DNA from: an uncultured Sulfitobacter sp.
GTDB lineage: Bacteria; Pseudomonadota; Alphaproteobacteria; Rhodobacterales; Rhodobacteraceae
DNA length: 53,203 bases
Direction: 5' to 3'
NCBI GenBank assembly: GCA_937928635.1
Contig: CALFWM010000021.1
Coordinates: 1 to 53,203, forward strand
Position numbers and translations under genes: made by a program. Position 1 is the stretch's first letter; the number at the start of each line of letters is the position of its first letter. Positions 33,685 through 41,717 of this stretch are shown in pieces. Under the pieces are notes generated by a model. The model had not been told where the DNA came from. It worked only from the letters and a program-made list of their open reading frames with translations, and searched no databases.

Positions 33685-34266
33685 ATGTCTTATCTCCTTA
33701 CGCAAATGTTTCTCTATATGCTCTGCACCTTCCTGCTGGGGCTGCTGCTGGGCTGGTTGATCTGGCGCTACGGCAACACAGCGAGCAATGACACCGAGGC
33801 CTTGCGCGCGGAACGTGATGCTTTGCTGGCAGAGCGGAACGATCTGAACGTTAATCTCGACGCCTGCCGGACCCGTTCCGCCAGAGAGCGGGAGGCCGTT
33901 GAAGAACTGCGTGGCAAGAACATTGACCTGCAAAACCGCCTTGATGCCATGACCGTTGCAGGGCAGGCGGTGCCCGCAGCCACGTCAGCGGTCAGTGACC
34001 CCTCAGCAGGTTTCAGCGGCACCGCCAGCAAACCCGAGGGTCTCAGCGCGCCGCGGGGCGGGCAGGCAGATGATCTCAAACGCATCAGTGGCGTTGGGCC
34101 CAAGATGGAAGATTTGCTGAACTCGCTAGGGTATTTCCACTTTGACCAGATCGCTGACTGGAGCCCGTCTGAGGTGGCATGGGTTGATGAAAACCTTGAA
34201 GGGTTTCGCGGGCGCGTCACACGGGATGCGTGGCAACCGCAGGCCAAGGAACTAGCCAAAGGCTGA
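33685..34266 (+). CDS. Membrane-anchored helix-hairpin-helix domain protein
   Basis: This 193-residue protein has an N-terminal membrane segment (about 4-27, FLYMLCTFLLGLLLGWLIW), a short coiled coil (LRAERDALLAERNDLNVNLD) and a low-complexity linker. The C-terminal domain at about 127-190 is of the helix-hairpin-helix kind: DDLKRISGVGPKMEDLLNS, then FHFDQIADWSPSEVAWVDE and GRVTRDAWQPQAKELA. This domain is common in Rhodobacterales, often as an extension on other proteins; binding to nucleic acid is suggested by the fold but unproven. It may form a unit with the BON/OmpA protein. A strong terminator follows. Confidence 0.85.
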   Translation: MSYLLTQMFLYMLCTFLLGLLLGWLIWRYGNTASNDTEALRAERDALLAERNDLNVNLDACRTRSAREREAVEELRGKNIDLQNRLDAMTVAGQAVPAATSAVSDPSAGFSGTASKPEGLSAPRGGQADDLKRISGVGPKMEDLLNSLGYFHFDQIADWSPSEVAWVDENLEGFRGRVTRDAWQPQAKELAKG

Positions 34267-34300
34267 ACCGTTTGCAGAGAATATTCGAGACAACAAAAAG

Positions 34301-34328
34301 GCCCGCAACAGATGTTGCGGGCTTTTTT
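34301..34328 (+). terminator. Rho-independent terminator
   Basis: A 9-10-bp GC-rich stem (GCCCGCAACA with TGTTGCGGGC) is followed by six T at 34323-34328. It ends the OmpA/helix-hairpin-helix transcription unit. AAAAAG on the 5' side could make it work in both directions. Confidence 0.9.
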
Positions 34329-34371
34329 GTTTGCAGGGGGTGAGCCTTGCCGCAGGTTTCCAAGACCAGCC

Positions 34372-34437
34372 TTAAAGCAGAAATCCGTTAGTCTGAATCA
34401 CTCGACGCTGCCTGAAATCAAAGATTTCAACGCGTTA
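34372..34437 (+). repeat. Dispersed intergenic repeat, copy B
   Basis: It starts TTAAAGCAGAAAT, then CTGAATCACTC, CTGCCTGAAATCAAAGA and TTCAACGCGTTA. It lies between the terminator of the helix-hairpin-helix gene and the convergent TRAP permease gene. It is most like copy A (20081-20144). Confidence 0.75.
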
Positions 34438-34474
34438 AGTGATGCTCTGCGTTGCCGATTGAACGGATTTCGCT

Positions 34475-37114
34475 CTAGAATGCCGGCTGCGTGGCACGGG
34501 GGCGCTGGATCATCACGATCATCAGCAACAACAAGAGCGCGGGGATAAAGAATATCTCCTTTGGCATCCGGTCGTTTTCGACCTGTACGGCCACGATCTG
34601 TGCGGGGGCATCGCCGTAAAAATCATAGTCATTTGCCAATTGCTCAAAATAGGGCGTCCCCGGGAAGGGTTCATCCAGCCCCAGGATACCATTATTTTCC
34701 AGCACCGTCAGACCCACCGCATCCAACCGGCTCAAGGCATCGCTCTCAACCTCGGGCACATAGGTGACGGTGATGTCGCCCACGATGCCAGTGTCAAAGT
34801 CGGGCGCTGAAATCCGCAAACGGGCGGTTTCACCCACCGGTAGGCTTTCGATTGCCGCCAATGCCTCTGTGCCCGAGATTTCAGTGTATTTTTCCTGCCA
34901 TTGATCAAGGAAGAAATCAGGCCGGAACAACATGAACACGATCAACGCCATGACCACGGCCTCCCACACGCGGGTCTTGGCAATGAAATACCCTTGGGTG
35001 ATCGCCGCAAAAACCAACATCGCGATGAGCGAGGTAAAGAACACCAGCACCGCTTTGGCCAGCCCCACATCAATCAGCAAAAGATCGGTGTTGAAGATGA
35101 ACATGAACGGCAGCAGCGCCGTGCGGATGTCATAGCTAAAGCCCACAACACCGGTCTTGATCGGGTCACCACGCGAAATGGCCGCCGCCGCATAGGCCGC
35201 AAGGCCCACAGGGGGCGTGTCATCCGCCAGAATGCCAAAGTAGAACACAAACAAATGCACCGCGATCAGCGGCACAATGAGGCCCGATTGGGCGCCCACG
35301 CTGACAATCACCGGGGCCATCAGTGAGGACACCACGATGTAATTCGCCGTGGTTGGCAGGCCCATGCCCAGGATCAACGAGAGCACCGCCACCAGCACCA
35401 GCAGGATAATCAGATTGCCCCCGGCGATGGTTTCAATCACCTGTCCGATGATCTGATGCGCGCCCGTCAGGGAGATTGTACCCACGATAATGCCCGCCGC
35501 ACCGGTGGCCACGCCAATACCGATCATGTTGCGCGCGCCGCTTTCCAGACCACTGACGAAGTCGCGGAACGCAATGCCAATCCCGTTGCCATGCGTACTT
35601 GCCGCCAGATGGGCATGGGCGCGCCCGCGCATCATCTGTTTGATGGGGCGGTGGGTCAGGGCCACGATGATCATTACAACGGTTGCCCAGAACGCCGACA
35701 GGGCAGGGGACAGCCGGTCAAGCGTCTCCGTGCGCACCATAAGGTTCCACACCAGCACAAAGATCGGCAGCGCATAATAGGCACCGCCCCAAAACGTGGG
35801 GGTCAGGCGCGGGGCCTCAACCTCTGTGGCGTTTGGATCATCGGGCACCACATCCGGGTAGCGCGAGGCCACAAACAGCAGCGCCAGATAGGCCACAAGC
35901 AACAGAACCAACGCAGGATAGATCGTTGCATCCGGCATCATCGGTTCCAGCAATGCGCGAAACCCGATGACAAGAAAGGTGATCGCCGCCATCACAAAGA
36001 AACCCGTCAGGAACAGGATCAGGATCATGGTAATGCCGATGTGACGGCCAGGTTTCTGCAATCCTCTGAGGCCGAGCTTCAGGCTCTCCAGATGCACAAT
36101 GTAAAGCAGCGCAATGTAGGAAATCACAGCGGGCAAAAACGCGTGTTTGACCACTTCGATGTAGGGGATATTCACGTATTCCACCATCAGGAAGGCCGCG
36201 GCCCCCATCACCGGTGGGGTCAACTGTCCGTTGGTGGAGGAGGCCACCTCAACCGCGCCCGCCTTTTCGCGGCTAAAGCCGATCCGCTTCATCAGCGGAA
36301 TGGTGAACGTACCCGTGGTCACCGTATTGGCGATGGAGGAGCCGGAGATCATGCCTGTCATCATGGAGGACAGCACCGCCGCCTTGGCCGGCCCGCCACG
36401 CAGCGCGCCCAGCAGGGCAATTGCCACCTTGATAAACCAATTGCCGCCGCCGGCCTTTTCCAGCAGCGCGCCGAACAGAACAAACAGAAAGATCATCGAG
36501 GTGGAGACCCCGAGCGCGACGCCAAACACCCCTTCGGTTTGCATCCAGTAGTGGCCCATGGCCTTGCTGAACGACGACCCACCATAGTTGGTGATGCTGC
36601 CAATCCATTCTGAATAGCCACCAAAGAACGCCAATGCGAGAAACGCCGAGGCGATGATGACCAGAGGCAGACCAAGGGAGCGGAACACAGCCACCATCAG
36701 GACGGACATGCCGATGGCGGACATCACAATGTCCGTCGTGCTCCACAAGCCGGGGCGGTCTGCGATTTGAAAGCGAAAGACAACCAAATAAAGACAGGCC
36801 GCAACCCCAAGAACAACCATGGCCCAGTCATACCAAGGTATTTTGTTGCGATGGCCAAACATCGGAAAGGCCAGCGTGGCCAGCACCAGCGCAAAGGCCA
36901 GATGCACAAAACGGGCCTGTGCGACGATATTGGCAAAGATGCTCATCCCCGTGGCCTGGGCCAGAACGCCGGGCACCTTGGAGGCGATGTAGAGCTGGAA
37001 AACCGACCATGCGATACATAGACCAAAGATCAGATTTGCGGCAAACGGCCCTGCGTTGCGCGCGCCTGTGTCGGCTTCTGCCACCATGTCTTCGGCGGAT
37101 CGTACATCGGTCAT
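34475..37114 (-). CDS. TAXI-TRAP transporter fused permease (4TM-12TM) with DUF3394-like C-terminus
   Basis: This secondary importer is driven by an ion gradient and works with a periplasmic TAXI receptor. The first about 230 residues correspond to the small DctQ-like subunit, and the following about 470 to the large DctM-like subunit, with many membrane segments and motifs such as LSSMMTGMISGSSIANTVTT, MGLPTTANYIVVSSLMAPV and ILADDTPPVGLAAYAAAAIS. The last about 150 residues (from about 725) form a soluble extension ending in a final membrane helix (FFIPALLLLLMIVMIQ), like the DUF3394 region of these fusions. At 879 residues it has the expected size. The receptor gene lies upstream, separated by a hairpin and a dispersed repeat. 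Confidence 0.93.
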   Translation of the reverse strand: MTDVRSAEDMVAEADTGARNAGPFAANLIFGLCIAWSVFQLYIASKVPGVLAQATGMSIFANIVAQARFVHLAFALVLATLAFPMFGHRNKIPWYDWAMVVLGVAACLYLVVFRFQIADRPGLWSTTDIVMSAIGMSVLMVAVFRSLGLPLVIIASAFLALAFFGGYSEWIGSITNYGGSSFSKAMGHYWMQTEGVFGVALGVSTSMIFLFVLFGALLEKAGGGNWFIKVAIALLGALRGGPAKAAVLSSMMTGMISGSSIANTVTTGTFTIPLMKRIGFSREKAGAVEVASSTNGQLTPPVMGAAAFLMVEYVNIPYIEVVKHAFLPAVISYIALLYIVHLESLKLGLRGLQKPGRHIGITMILILFLTGFFVMAAITFLVIGFRALLEPMMPDATIYPALVLLLVAYLALLFVASRYPDVVPDDPNATEVEAPRLTPTFWGGAYYALPIFVLVWNLMVRTETLDRLSPALSAFWATVVMIIVALTHRPIKQMMRGRAHAHLAASTHGNGIGIAFRDFVSGLESGARNMIGIGVATGAAGIIVGTISLTGAHQIIGQVIETIAGGNLIILLVLVAVLSLILGMGLPTTANYIVVSSLMAPVIVSVGAQSGLIVPLIAVHLFVFYFGILADDTPPVGLAAYAAAAISRGDPIKTGVVGFSYDIRTALLPFMFIFNTDLLLIDVGLAKAVLVFFTSLIAMLVFAAITQGYFIAKTRVWEAVVMALIVFMLFRPDFFLDQWQEKYTEISGTEALAAIESLPVGETARLRISAPDFDTGIVGDITVTYVPEVESDALSRLDAVGLTVLENNGILGLDEPFPGTPYFEQLANDYDFYGDAPAQIVAVQVENDRMPKEIFFIPALLLLLMIVMIQRPRATQPAF

Positions 37115-37156
37115 TTCCTAAGCCCCCCATCGGAAATCAAAATAAATTATGTGCCG

Positions 37157-37223
37157 TTAAAGCAGAAATGCAAAACCCTGAACCCCCGCAACCCTGCCTG
37201 CAACTTTCCGTTTCAACGGGTTG
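37157..37223 (+). repeat. Dispersed intergenic repeat, copy C
   Basis: It starts TTAAAGCAGAAAT and contains CCTGCCTG and TTTCAACGGGTT; the middle is more diverged (CAACTTTCCG where the others have AAATCAAAGA). It lies inside the TRAP operon, between receptor and permease genes, so it is transcribed with them. Confidence 0.65.
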
Positions 37224-37267
37224 GGTGATGTGCCGTATCCCATAGCTATCTGCATTTCCCTTTAGGC

Positions 37268-37301
37268 AAAACGCCAGCGCAACCGAGGGGCCGCGCTGGC
37301 G
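37268..37301 (-). terminator. Hairpin with T run between TAXI receptor and permease genes
   Basis: A perfect 9-bp stem (CGCCAGCGC at 37272-37280 with GCGCTGGCG at 37293-37301) is followed on the minus strand by TTTT. It probably limits transcription into the permease so that more receptor is made, as with the TctC and sugar receptor genes here. Confidence 0.7.
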
Positions 37302-37330
37302 TCACTGTCAGGACATCGCGGTGATGTCGC

Positions 37331-38302
37331 TTACTCCATCAGACCCAGTTCTTTGTAGGCCTTCTCGGCACCGGGGTGCAGAGGGGCGGACAGACCATCG
37401 CTGATCATCTGGGACGCGTCCAGATTAGCAAACGCAGGGTGCAGACCGCGGAAATCACCCAGGTTGGACAACACGGCCTTGGCCACAACATAGGCCACAT
37501 CGTCTGACACATTTGCGGAGGTCACAAAGGTTGCACCCACACCAAATGTGGTGGTGTCGCCCTCCGTGCCGGCATACATCCCACCGGGGATGGTTGCGAC
37601 GCGGTAGTAGGGGTTATCTGCGACCAGCTTGTCAATTGGCGCGCCTGTTACGGAAATCAGCTTGACGTCGCAGGTTGTTGTGGCTTCTTTGATTGCCGCA
37701 GCCGGGTGACCAATGGTGTAGATCATTGCGTCGATGTTATCATCGCAGATCTGCTTGGCCATTTCAGAGCCTTTGTACTCCGTTGCCAGCGCAAAGCTGT
37801 CCATGTTCATGCCAAAGGCGTCCATGACAACTTCCATTGTTGCGCGCTGGCCTGACCCGGGGTTGCCGACGTTGACACGTTTGCCCGCCAGACCCTCAAA
37901 GCTGTCGATGCCGCTGTCTGCGCGCACGATCAGGGTAAAGGGCTCCGGGTGGACAGAGAACATCGCCCGCACATCGGGGAAGGGGTTGTCGGAGAATTTG
38001 GAGGTGCCGTTAAACGCATGGTACTGCCAGTCGGACTGGGCCACGCCAAATTCCAGTTCACCCGCTTTGATGGTGTTGATGTTGTAGACCGAGCCGCCGG
38101 TTGATTCCACAGCACAGCGAATGCCGTGTTCTTTACGCTCCCGGTTGACCAAACGGCAGATCGCACCCCCCGTGGGGTAATAGACGCCGGTCACACCGCC
38201 GGTGCCGATGGAAATAAACTGCTGATCCTGTGCCACCGCACTGCCGCCAAATGTCAGCGCCGCGGCCGTCACTAGACCGCCAAAGATGTTCATATTTTTC
38301 AT
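37331..38302 (-). CDS. TAXI-family TRAP transporter substrate-binding protein
   Basis: This periplasmic receptor serves the fused TRAP permease. The 323-residue precursor has a signal peptide (KNMNIFGGLVTAAALTFGGS, cleaved near AVAQDQ). The TAXI signature follows: SIGTGGVTGVYYPTGGAICR, then GIRCAVESTGGSVYNINTI and LEFGVAQSDWQYHAF. Further blocks are LAGKRVNVGNPGSGQRATME and VATIPGGMYAGTEGD. GGGAGA lies upstream of the ATG at 38302. TAXI receptors bind glutamate-like or other small amino or organic acids; the aminotransferase across the regulator suggests a nitrogenous substrate here, but this is inference. Confidence 0.93.
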   Translation of the reverse strand: MKNMNIFGGLVTAAALTFGGSAVAQDQQFISIGTGGVTGVYYPTGGAICRLVNRERKEHGIRCAVESTGGSVYNINTIKAGELEFGVAQSDWQYHAFNGTSKFSDNPFPDVRAMFSVHPEPFTLIVRADSGIDSFEGLAGKRVNVGNPGSGQRATMEVVMDAFGMNMDSFALATEYKGSEMAKQICDDNIDAMIYTIGHPAAAIKEATTTCDVKLISVTGAPIDKLVADNPYYRVATIPGGMYAGTEGDTTTFGVGATFVTSANVSDDVAYVVAKAVLSNLGDFRGLHPAFANLDASQMISDGLSAPLHPGAEKAYKELGLME

Positions 38303-38385
38303 AGTGTTCTCCCAGATGTACCGGCACTTCGTCGTGCGGTGATCACGTGAGGGTCACAAATGTGATTGGGGATGTCACGAAAAAA

Positions 38386-39273
38386 CTAATGTTTTTCTTG
38401 GGCCATCCAAAAGGCGTTATGCTCGACACGCAGCGCCTCGTAGGATTTGATTCGCGCCAAAGCCGCGTCACCGCCACGCTGCATCAAAAACGCGATCAAC
38501 AGTTCAACCACCGCCATCATCCCCGAAAAACAGCCGAAATGATGGCTGCTGTGCATGGAGGCAACCAGCGTGTGCTCGGGCGCAAGACTGGCGGACACCA
38601 CCTCCGAATCCGTGATCAAAAGCAGGGAAACCCCTTTCTTTTTGGCAAATGCACAGGCCTCGATTGTTTCGCGTGAATAAGGGGTTACCGTGATCGCGAT
38701 CAGCACATCGCCCGCCTTGGCATCGTTCAGGTCATCAATAGCGCTGTTGCGATGGCGCGGGATCAGTTCCAGCGCGGGCAGGGCCATCCGCCCCACATAA
38801 TGCAGGTAATAGACGATCGCGTAGCTGGAGCGCACAGCGGTCAGATATACCGTTTTGGCAGAGATCAGCATGTCGGCAATCGCCTCAAGCTCTTGCAGGT
38901 TTTGACGCTCCAGGGACTGACTGACGATGCTGAACGCGTTGCTGGCCGCCTCGCTATAGACCTTGCCAGACGGGGAGCTGTGCAGCTGCGCCGACATCCA
39001 GCTGGGGTCAGAGGGCACCGACGCACCCGAGACAAGGGCCTGCCGGAACGGTTGACGAAAATCCTCGTAGCTCTCAAAGCCCAATGATTTGGCCAGTTTA
39101 ACAAAGATGTAGGTACTGACCTTTGCCTTGCGCGCCGTTTCGCGGATTGAATCCAGCCCAAAGGGGGATGGATGATCTACCACATATTTGGCCGCCGTGC
39201 GCATTTGCGGGGAGAACTGCGAAATGCCGGTTTTGAGTGCGGCAATTGTGCTTGCCTTGAGGGTTGGGGCCAT
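38386..39273 (-). CDS. RpiR/MurR-family regulator with SIS domain
   Basis: This regulator probably controls the TAXI-TRAP genes behind it and the divergent aminotransferase. The 295-residue protein begins with an RpiR helix-turn-helix (IRETARKAKVSTYIFVKLAK and GFESYEDFRQPFRQAL). The SIS ligand-binding domain follows: AKTVYLTAVRSSYAIVYYL, DVLIAITVTPYSRETIEACA and KKGVSLLLITDS. The ATG at 39273 has GGAGG upstream; the longer frame to 39663 runs through the operator and into the aminotransferase gene. SIS domains bind phosphosugars in classical members, but in marine bacteria RpiR regulators also serve amine and amino-acid transport clusters. Confidence 0.9.
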   Translation of the reverse strand: MAPTLKASTIAALKTGISQFSPQMRTAAKYVVDHPSPFGLDSIRETARKAKVSTYIFVKLAKSLGFESYEDFRQPFRQALVSGASVPSDPSWMSAQLHSSPSGKVYSEAASNAFSIVSQSLERQNLQELEAIADMLISAKTVYLTAVRSSYAIVYYLHYVGRMALPALELIPRHRNSAIDDLNDAKAGDVLIAITVTPYSRETIEACAFAKKKGVSLLLITDSEVVSASLAPEHTLVASMHSSHHFGCFSGMMAVVELLIAFLMQRGGDAALARIKSYEALRVEHNAFWMAQEKH

Positions 39274-39295
39274 ATGATTCGCCTCCTGCGTGAAT

Positions 39296-39313
39296 AAATA
39301 ACATATGTTATTT
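39296..39313. promoter_or_regulatory. Perfect 18-bp palindrome, likely RpiR operator
   Basis: AAATAACATATGTTATTT is fully symmetric and lies 23 bp before the regulator's ATG and about 95 bp before the divergent aminotransferase. Its position allows autoregulation and control of both directions. Confidence 0.75.
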
Positions 39314-39408
39314 TTGATGGCGATTGACTGCGGGCGTAATTGTGGTCCTGGTAAACGGATCGGTCTTGTTGACCGCCCCTTGTCCCCAAACACGATGCAG
39401 GCCCCCGC

Positions 39409-40734
39409 ATGAGCCATGTTTTCCCCCGCCAGATCACCGCCCCGCCCCCCAAAGCGGTGGCCTCTGAGGGCTGCTACATCATTGATGAGACAGGGAAACG
39501 CTATTTTGACGGCTCTGGCGGGGCGGCGGTGTCTTGCCTTGGCCATGGTGATGCAGCGGTGATTGCCGCGATCAAGGCGCAGGCGGATCAACTCGCCTTT
39601 GCCCACACCGGCTTTTTTACCTCTCACCCGGCAGAGCAACTGGCGGAAGTGCTGATCAAACATGCGCCCCAGGGGATTGAGCGGGTCTATTTCGTTTCGG
39701 GCGGGTCAGAAGCCGTTGAAGCAGCCCTGAAACTGGCGCGGCAATTTCACGTGGAAAATGGCGAACCCCAGCGCCGTCACATCATTGCACGGCGGCAAAG
39801 CTATCATGGCAACACGCTGGGCGCGCTGGCCACAGGGGGCAATCAATGGCGTCGTGCGCAGTTTGAGCCGATCCTGATGGATGTCTCCCACATCGCGCCC
39901 TGTTATGCCTACGTGGATCAACAGATGGGCGAAAGCGCCCATGACTACGGCCAGCGCGCGGCGCAGGAGTTGGAGGATGAAATCCTGCGGCTTGGGCCTG
40001 ACACGGTCATGGCCTTTGTGGCGGAACCCGTGGTGGGGGCCACCATGGGCGCGGTGCCGCCGGTTGAAGGATATTTCAAGAGAATTCGCGAAATTTGCGA
40101 CACTTACGGGGTGTTGTTGATCCTGGATGAGGTCATGTGTGGCATGGGGCGCACGGGGCATCTTTTTGCCTGCGCAGCCGAAGGGATCAGCCCCGATATC
40201 CTGTGCATCGCCAAAGGGTTGGGCGCGGGTTATCAACCCATTGGCGCGATGCTGTGTTCCGGTGCGATCTACGATGTGCTGGGCGCAGGGTCAGGCATGT
40301 TTCAGCACGGGCACACCTACCTGGGCCATCCCGTGGCCTGTGCCGCAGGGCTGGCGGTGGTGACCGCGCTTTTGGAGCGGGATTTGATCCGCAGGGTCAA
40401 CTCCCGGTCTGCGGAACTCTTTGAGGCATTGCGCGGCGCATTTGGTCAACACGCCCACATTGGTGATATCCGGGGGCGGGGGTTGTTTATCGGGCTGGAA
40501 ATTGTGCAAGACCGCGACGGCAAGACCCCCTTTGATCCCGCCCTGAAACTGGCGGCAAAATTCAAGGCGGCGGCGTTTGACGCAGGATTGATCTGTTACC
40601 CGATGAGCGGCACGCGCGATGGCAAACTGGGCGATCATGTGTTGCTGGCACCGCCATTCATCATGTCGCACGCGCAGATACCGGAGGTGGTGGGCAAGCT
40701 CGAAACTGCCCTGGCGGCAGTGCTGCCGACTTAA
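39409..40734 (+). CDS. Class III aminotransferase, PLP-dependent
   Basis: This enzyme moves an amino group from an omega-amino acid or amine to a keto acid. The 441-residue protein has the family blocks FDGSGGAAVSCLGHGD, FVSGGSEAVEAALKLARQ (PLP phosphate contact), ARRQSYHGNTLGAL, FVAEPVVGATMGAVPP, LILDEVMCGMGRTG (the PLP-ring Asp) and the Schiff-base Lys in ILCIAKGLGAGYQPIGAML. No strong ribosome-binding site precedes the ATG at 39409, so translation may be modest. It is divergent from the RpiR regulator and likely works on the compound imported by the TAXI-TRAP system. Its end is 11 bp from the convergent FGE gene. Confidence 0.92.
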   Translation: MSHVFPRQITAPPPKAVASEGCYIIDETGKRYFDGSGGAAVSCLGHGDAAVIAAIKAQADQLAFAHTGFFTSHPAEQLAEVLIKHAPQGIERVYFVSGGSEAVEAALKLARQFHVENGEPQRRHIIARRQSYHGNTLGALATGGNQWRRAQFEPILMDVSHIAPCYAYVDQQMGESAHDYGQRAAQELEDEILRLGPDTVMAFVAEPVVGATMGAVPPVEGYFKRIREICDTYGVLLILDEVMCGMGRTGHLFACAAEGISPDILCIAKGLGAGYQPIGAMLCSGAIYDVLGAGSGMFQHGHTYLGHPVACAAGLAVVTALLERDLIRRVNSRSAELFEALRGAFGQHAHIGDIRGRGLFIGLEIVQDRDGKTPFDPALKLAAKFKAAAFDAGLICYPMSGTRDGKLGDHVLLAPPFIMSHAQIPEVVGKLETALAAVLPT

Positions 40735-40745
40735 GGCTTCAGGGT

Positions 40746-41678
40746 TTAGGGCGCGTCAAACGCCAGCCGAAACCCCTGATGGGTTGTGGTGGTGCCGGGC
40801 GTGGTAAAGGTGCGTGCGGGAATCCTATAACGAAAACAATAGCTTTTGTGGCACAAAAACGATCCGCCCTTGAGCAACTTTGCACCCTTCAGGCTGCGCA
40901 TCCGCTCCTTTGTGCGTTTGGACAGGGAGCGGAGCTTCATCGGGTCGCTGGTCCATTCCCAGACATTGCCACACATGTTGAACAATCCATACCCGTTGGG
41001 CTCAAATGACCGGGCGGGGGCTGTGGTCAGATAGCCATCTGCCCCGGTGTTGCTCTGGGGAAAGGCCCCTTGCCAGATGTTGCAGGGCATGTGGTCGGTG
41101 TCGTTCGGTTCTGTGACCCCCCAGGGGAAGGGCGCATCGCTGAGGCCCCCGCGCGCGGCGTGCTCCCACTCGGCCTCGTTGGGCAAACGCCCGCCGGCCC
41201 AGTTGGCAAAAGCACGTGCATCCCGCCAGGACACATGGGTCACCGGGTGATCCGCGTACAGCGCGCTTTCAGAGCCCGGACCATTGACCAACCGCCACTG
41301 CGCGCCGTCCACCTTGCGCCACCATGTGGTGCCCACTACCCCTTCTGTTTCGGGCACCACGCCGGACACATCGCTGAAAAACACGAAGGACCAGCCAAAT
41401 TTTTCAGCCTCCGTGACATAGCCGGTGTCCGCCACAAAGGCTTCAAACAGGGCGTTGGTCACGGTGGTGCGCATCATCTGAAAGGGTTTGAGGGTCTTGG
41501 TGCGGCAGGGGCTTTCCTCGTCCTCTGCCAGCACCGGGAAATCTGTGCCGATCAAGGCCTTACCGCCGGGGATTGCCACAACCTCAATTTCGGGCGGCGG
41601 TGCCGCAGGGGCAACGCAGGTGTCGAGAGCAGGAGAGAGGCGGTCAGCGCTGGGGGTGCAACAGGATTTTGAGGTCAT
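40746..41678 (-). CDS. Formylglycine-generating enzyme (sulfatase maturation, SUMF1 type)
   Basis: FGE uses oxygen and copper to turn the Cys of the CxPxR sequence in type I sulfatases into formylglycine. The 310-residue protein has the FGE-sulfatase domain from about residue 35: VVAIPGGKALIGTD, VTNALFEAFVADTGYVTEAE, HPVTHVSWRDARAFANWAGG, RLPNEAEWEHAARGG and GNVWEWTSD. The active-site pair is present as Cys276 and Cys281 in GGSFLCHKSYCFRYR, so it is a true FGE rather than one of the many FGE-fold proteins without these residues. The N-terminus SKSCCTPSADR resembles the sulfatase CTPSR sequence itself. No sulfatase gene is in the window. Confidence 0.92.
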   Translation of the reverse strand: MTSKSCCTPSADRLSPALDTCVAPAAPPPEIEVVAIPGGKALIGTDFPVLAEDEESPCRTKTLKPFQMMRTTVTNALFEAFVADTGYVTEAEKFGWSFVFFSDVSGVVPETEGVVGTTWWRKVDGAQWRLVNGPGSESALYADHPVTHVSWRDARAFANWAGGRLPNEAEWEHAARGGLSDAPFPWGVTEPNDTDHMPCNIWQGAFPQSNTGADGYLTTAPARSFEPNGYGLFNMCGNVWEWTSDPMKLRSLSKRTKERMRSLKGAKLLKGGSFLCHKSYCFRYRIPARTFTTPGTTTTHQGFRLAFDAP

Positions 41679-41717
41679 GGCAGGGTCAGCTTTGGGGCAA
41701 TGAGGCCAAAGGGTAAG

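Noticed and set aside
35456..36613. 385-codon plus-strand frame
   Set aside because: It is antisense to the TRAP permease, very rich in His, Gln and Arg, and has no family signature.
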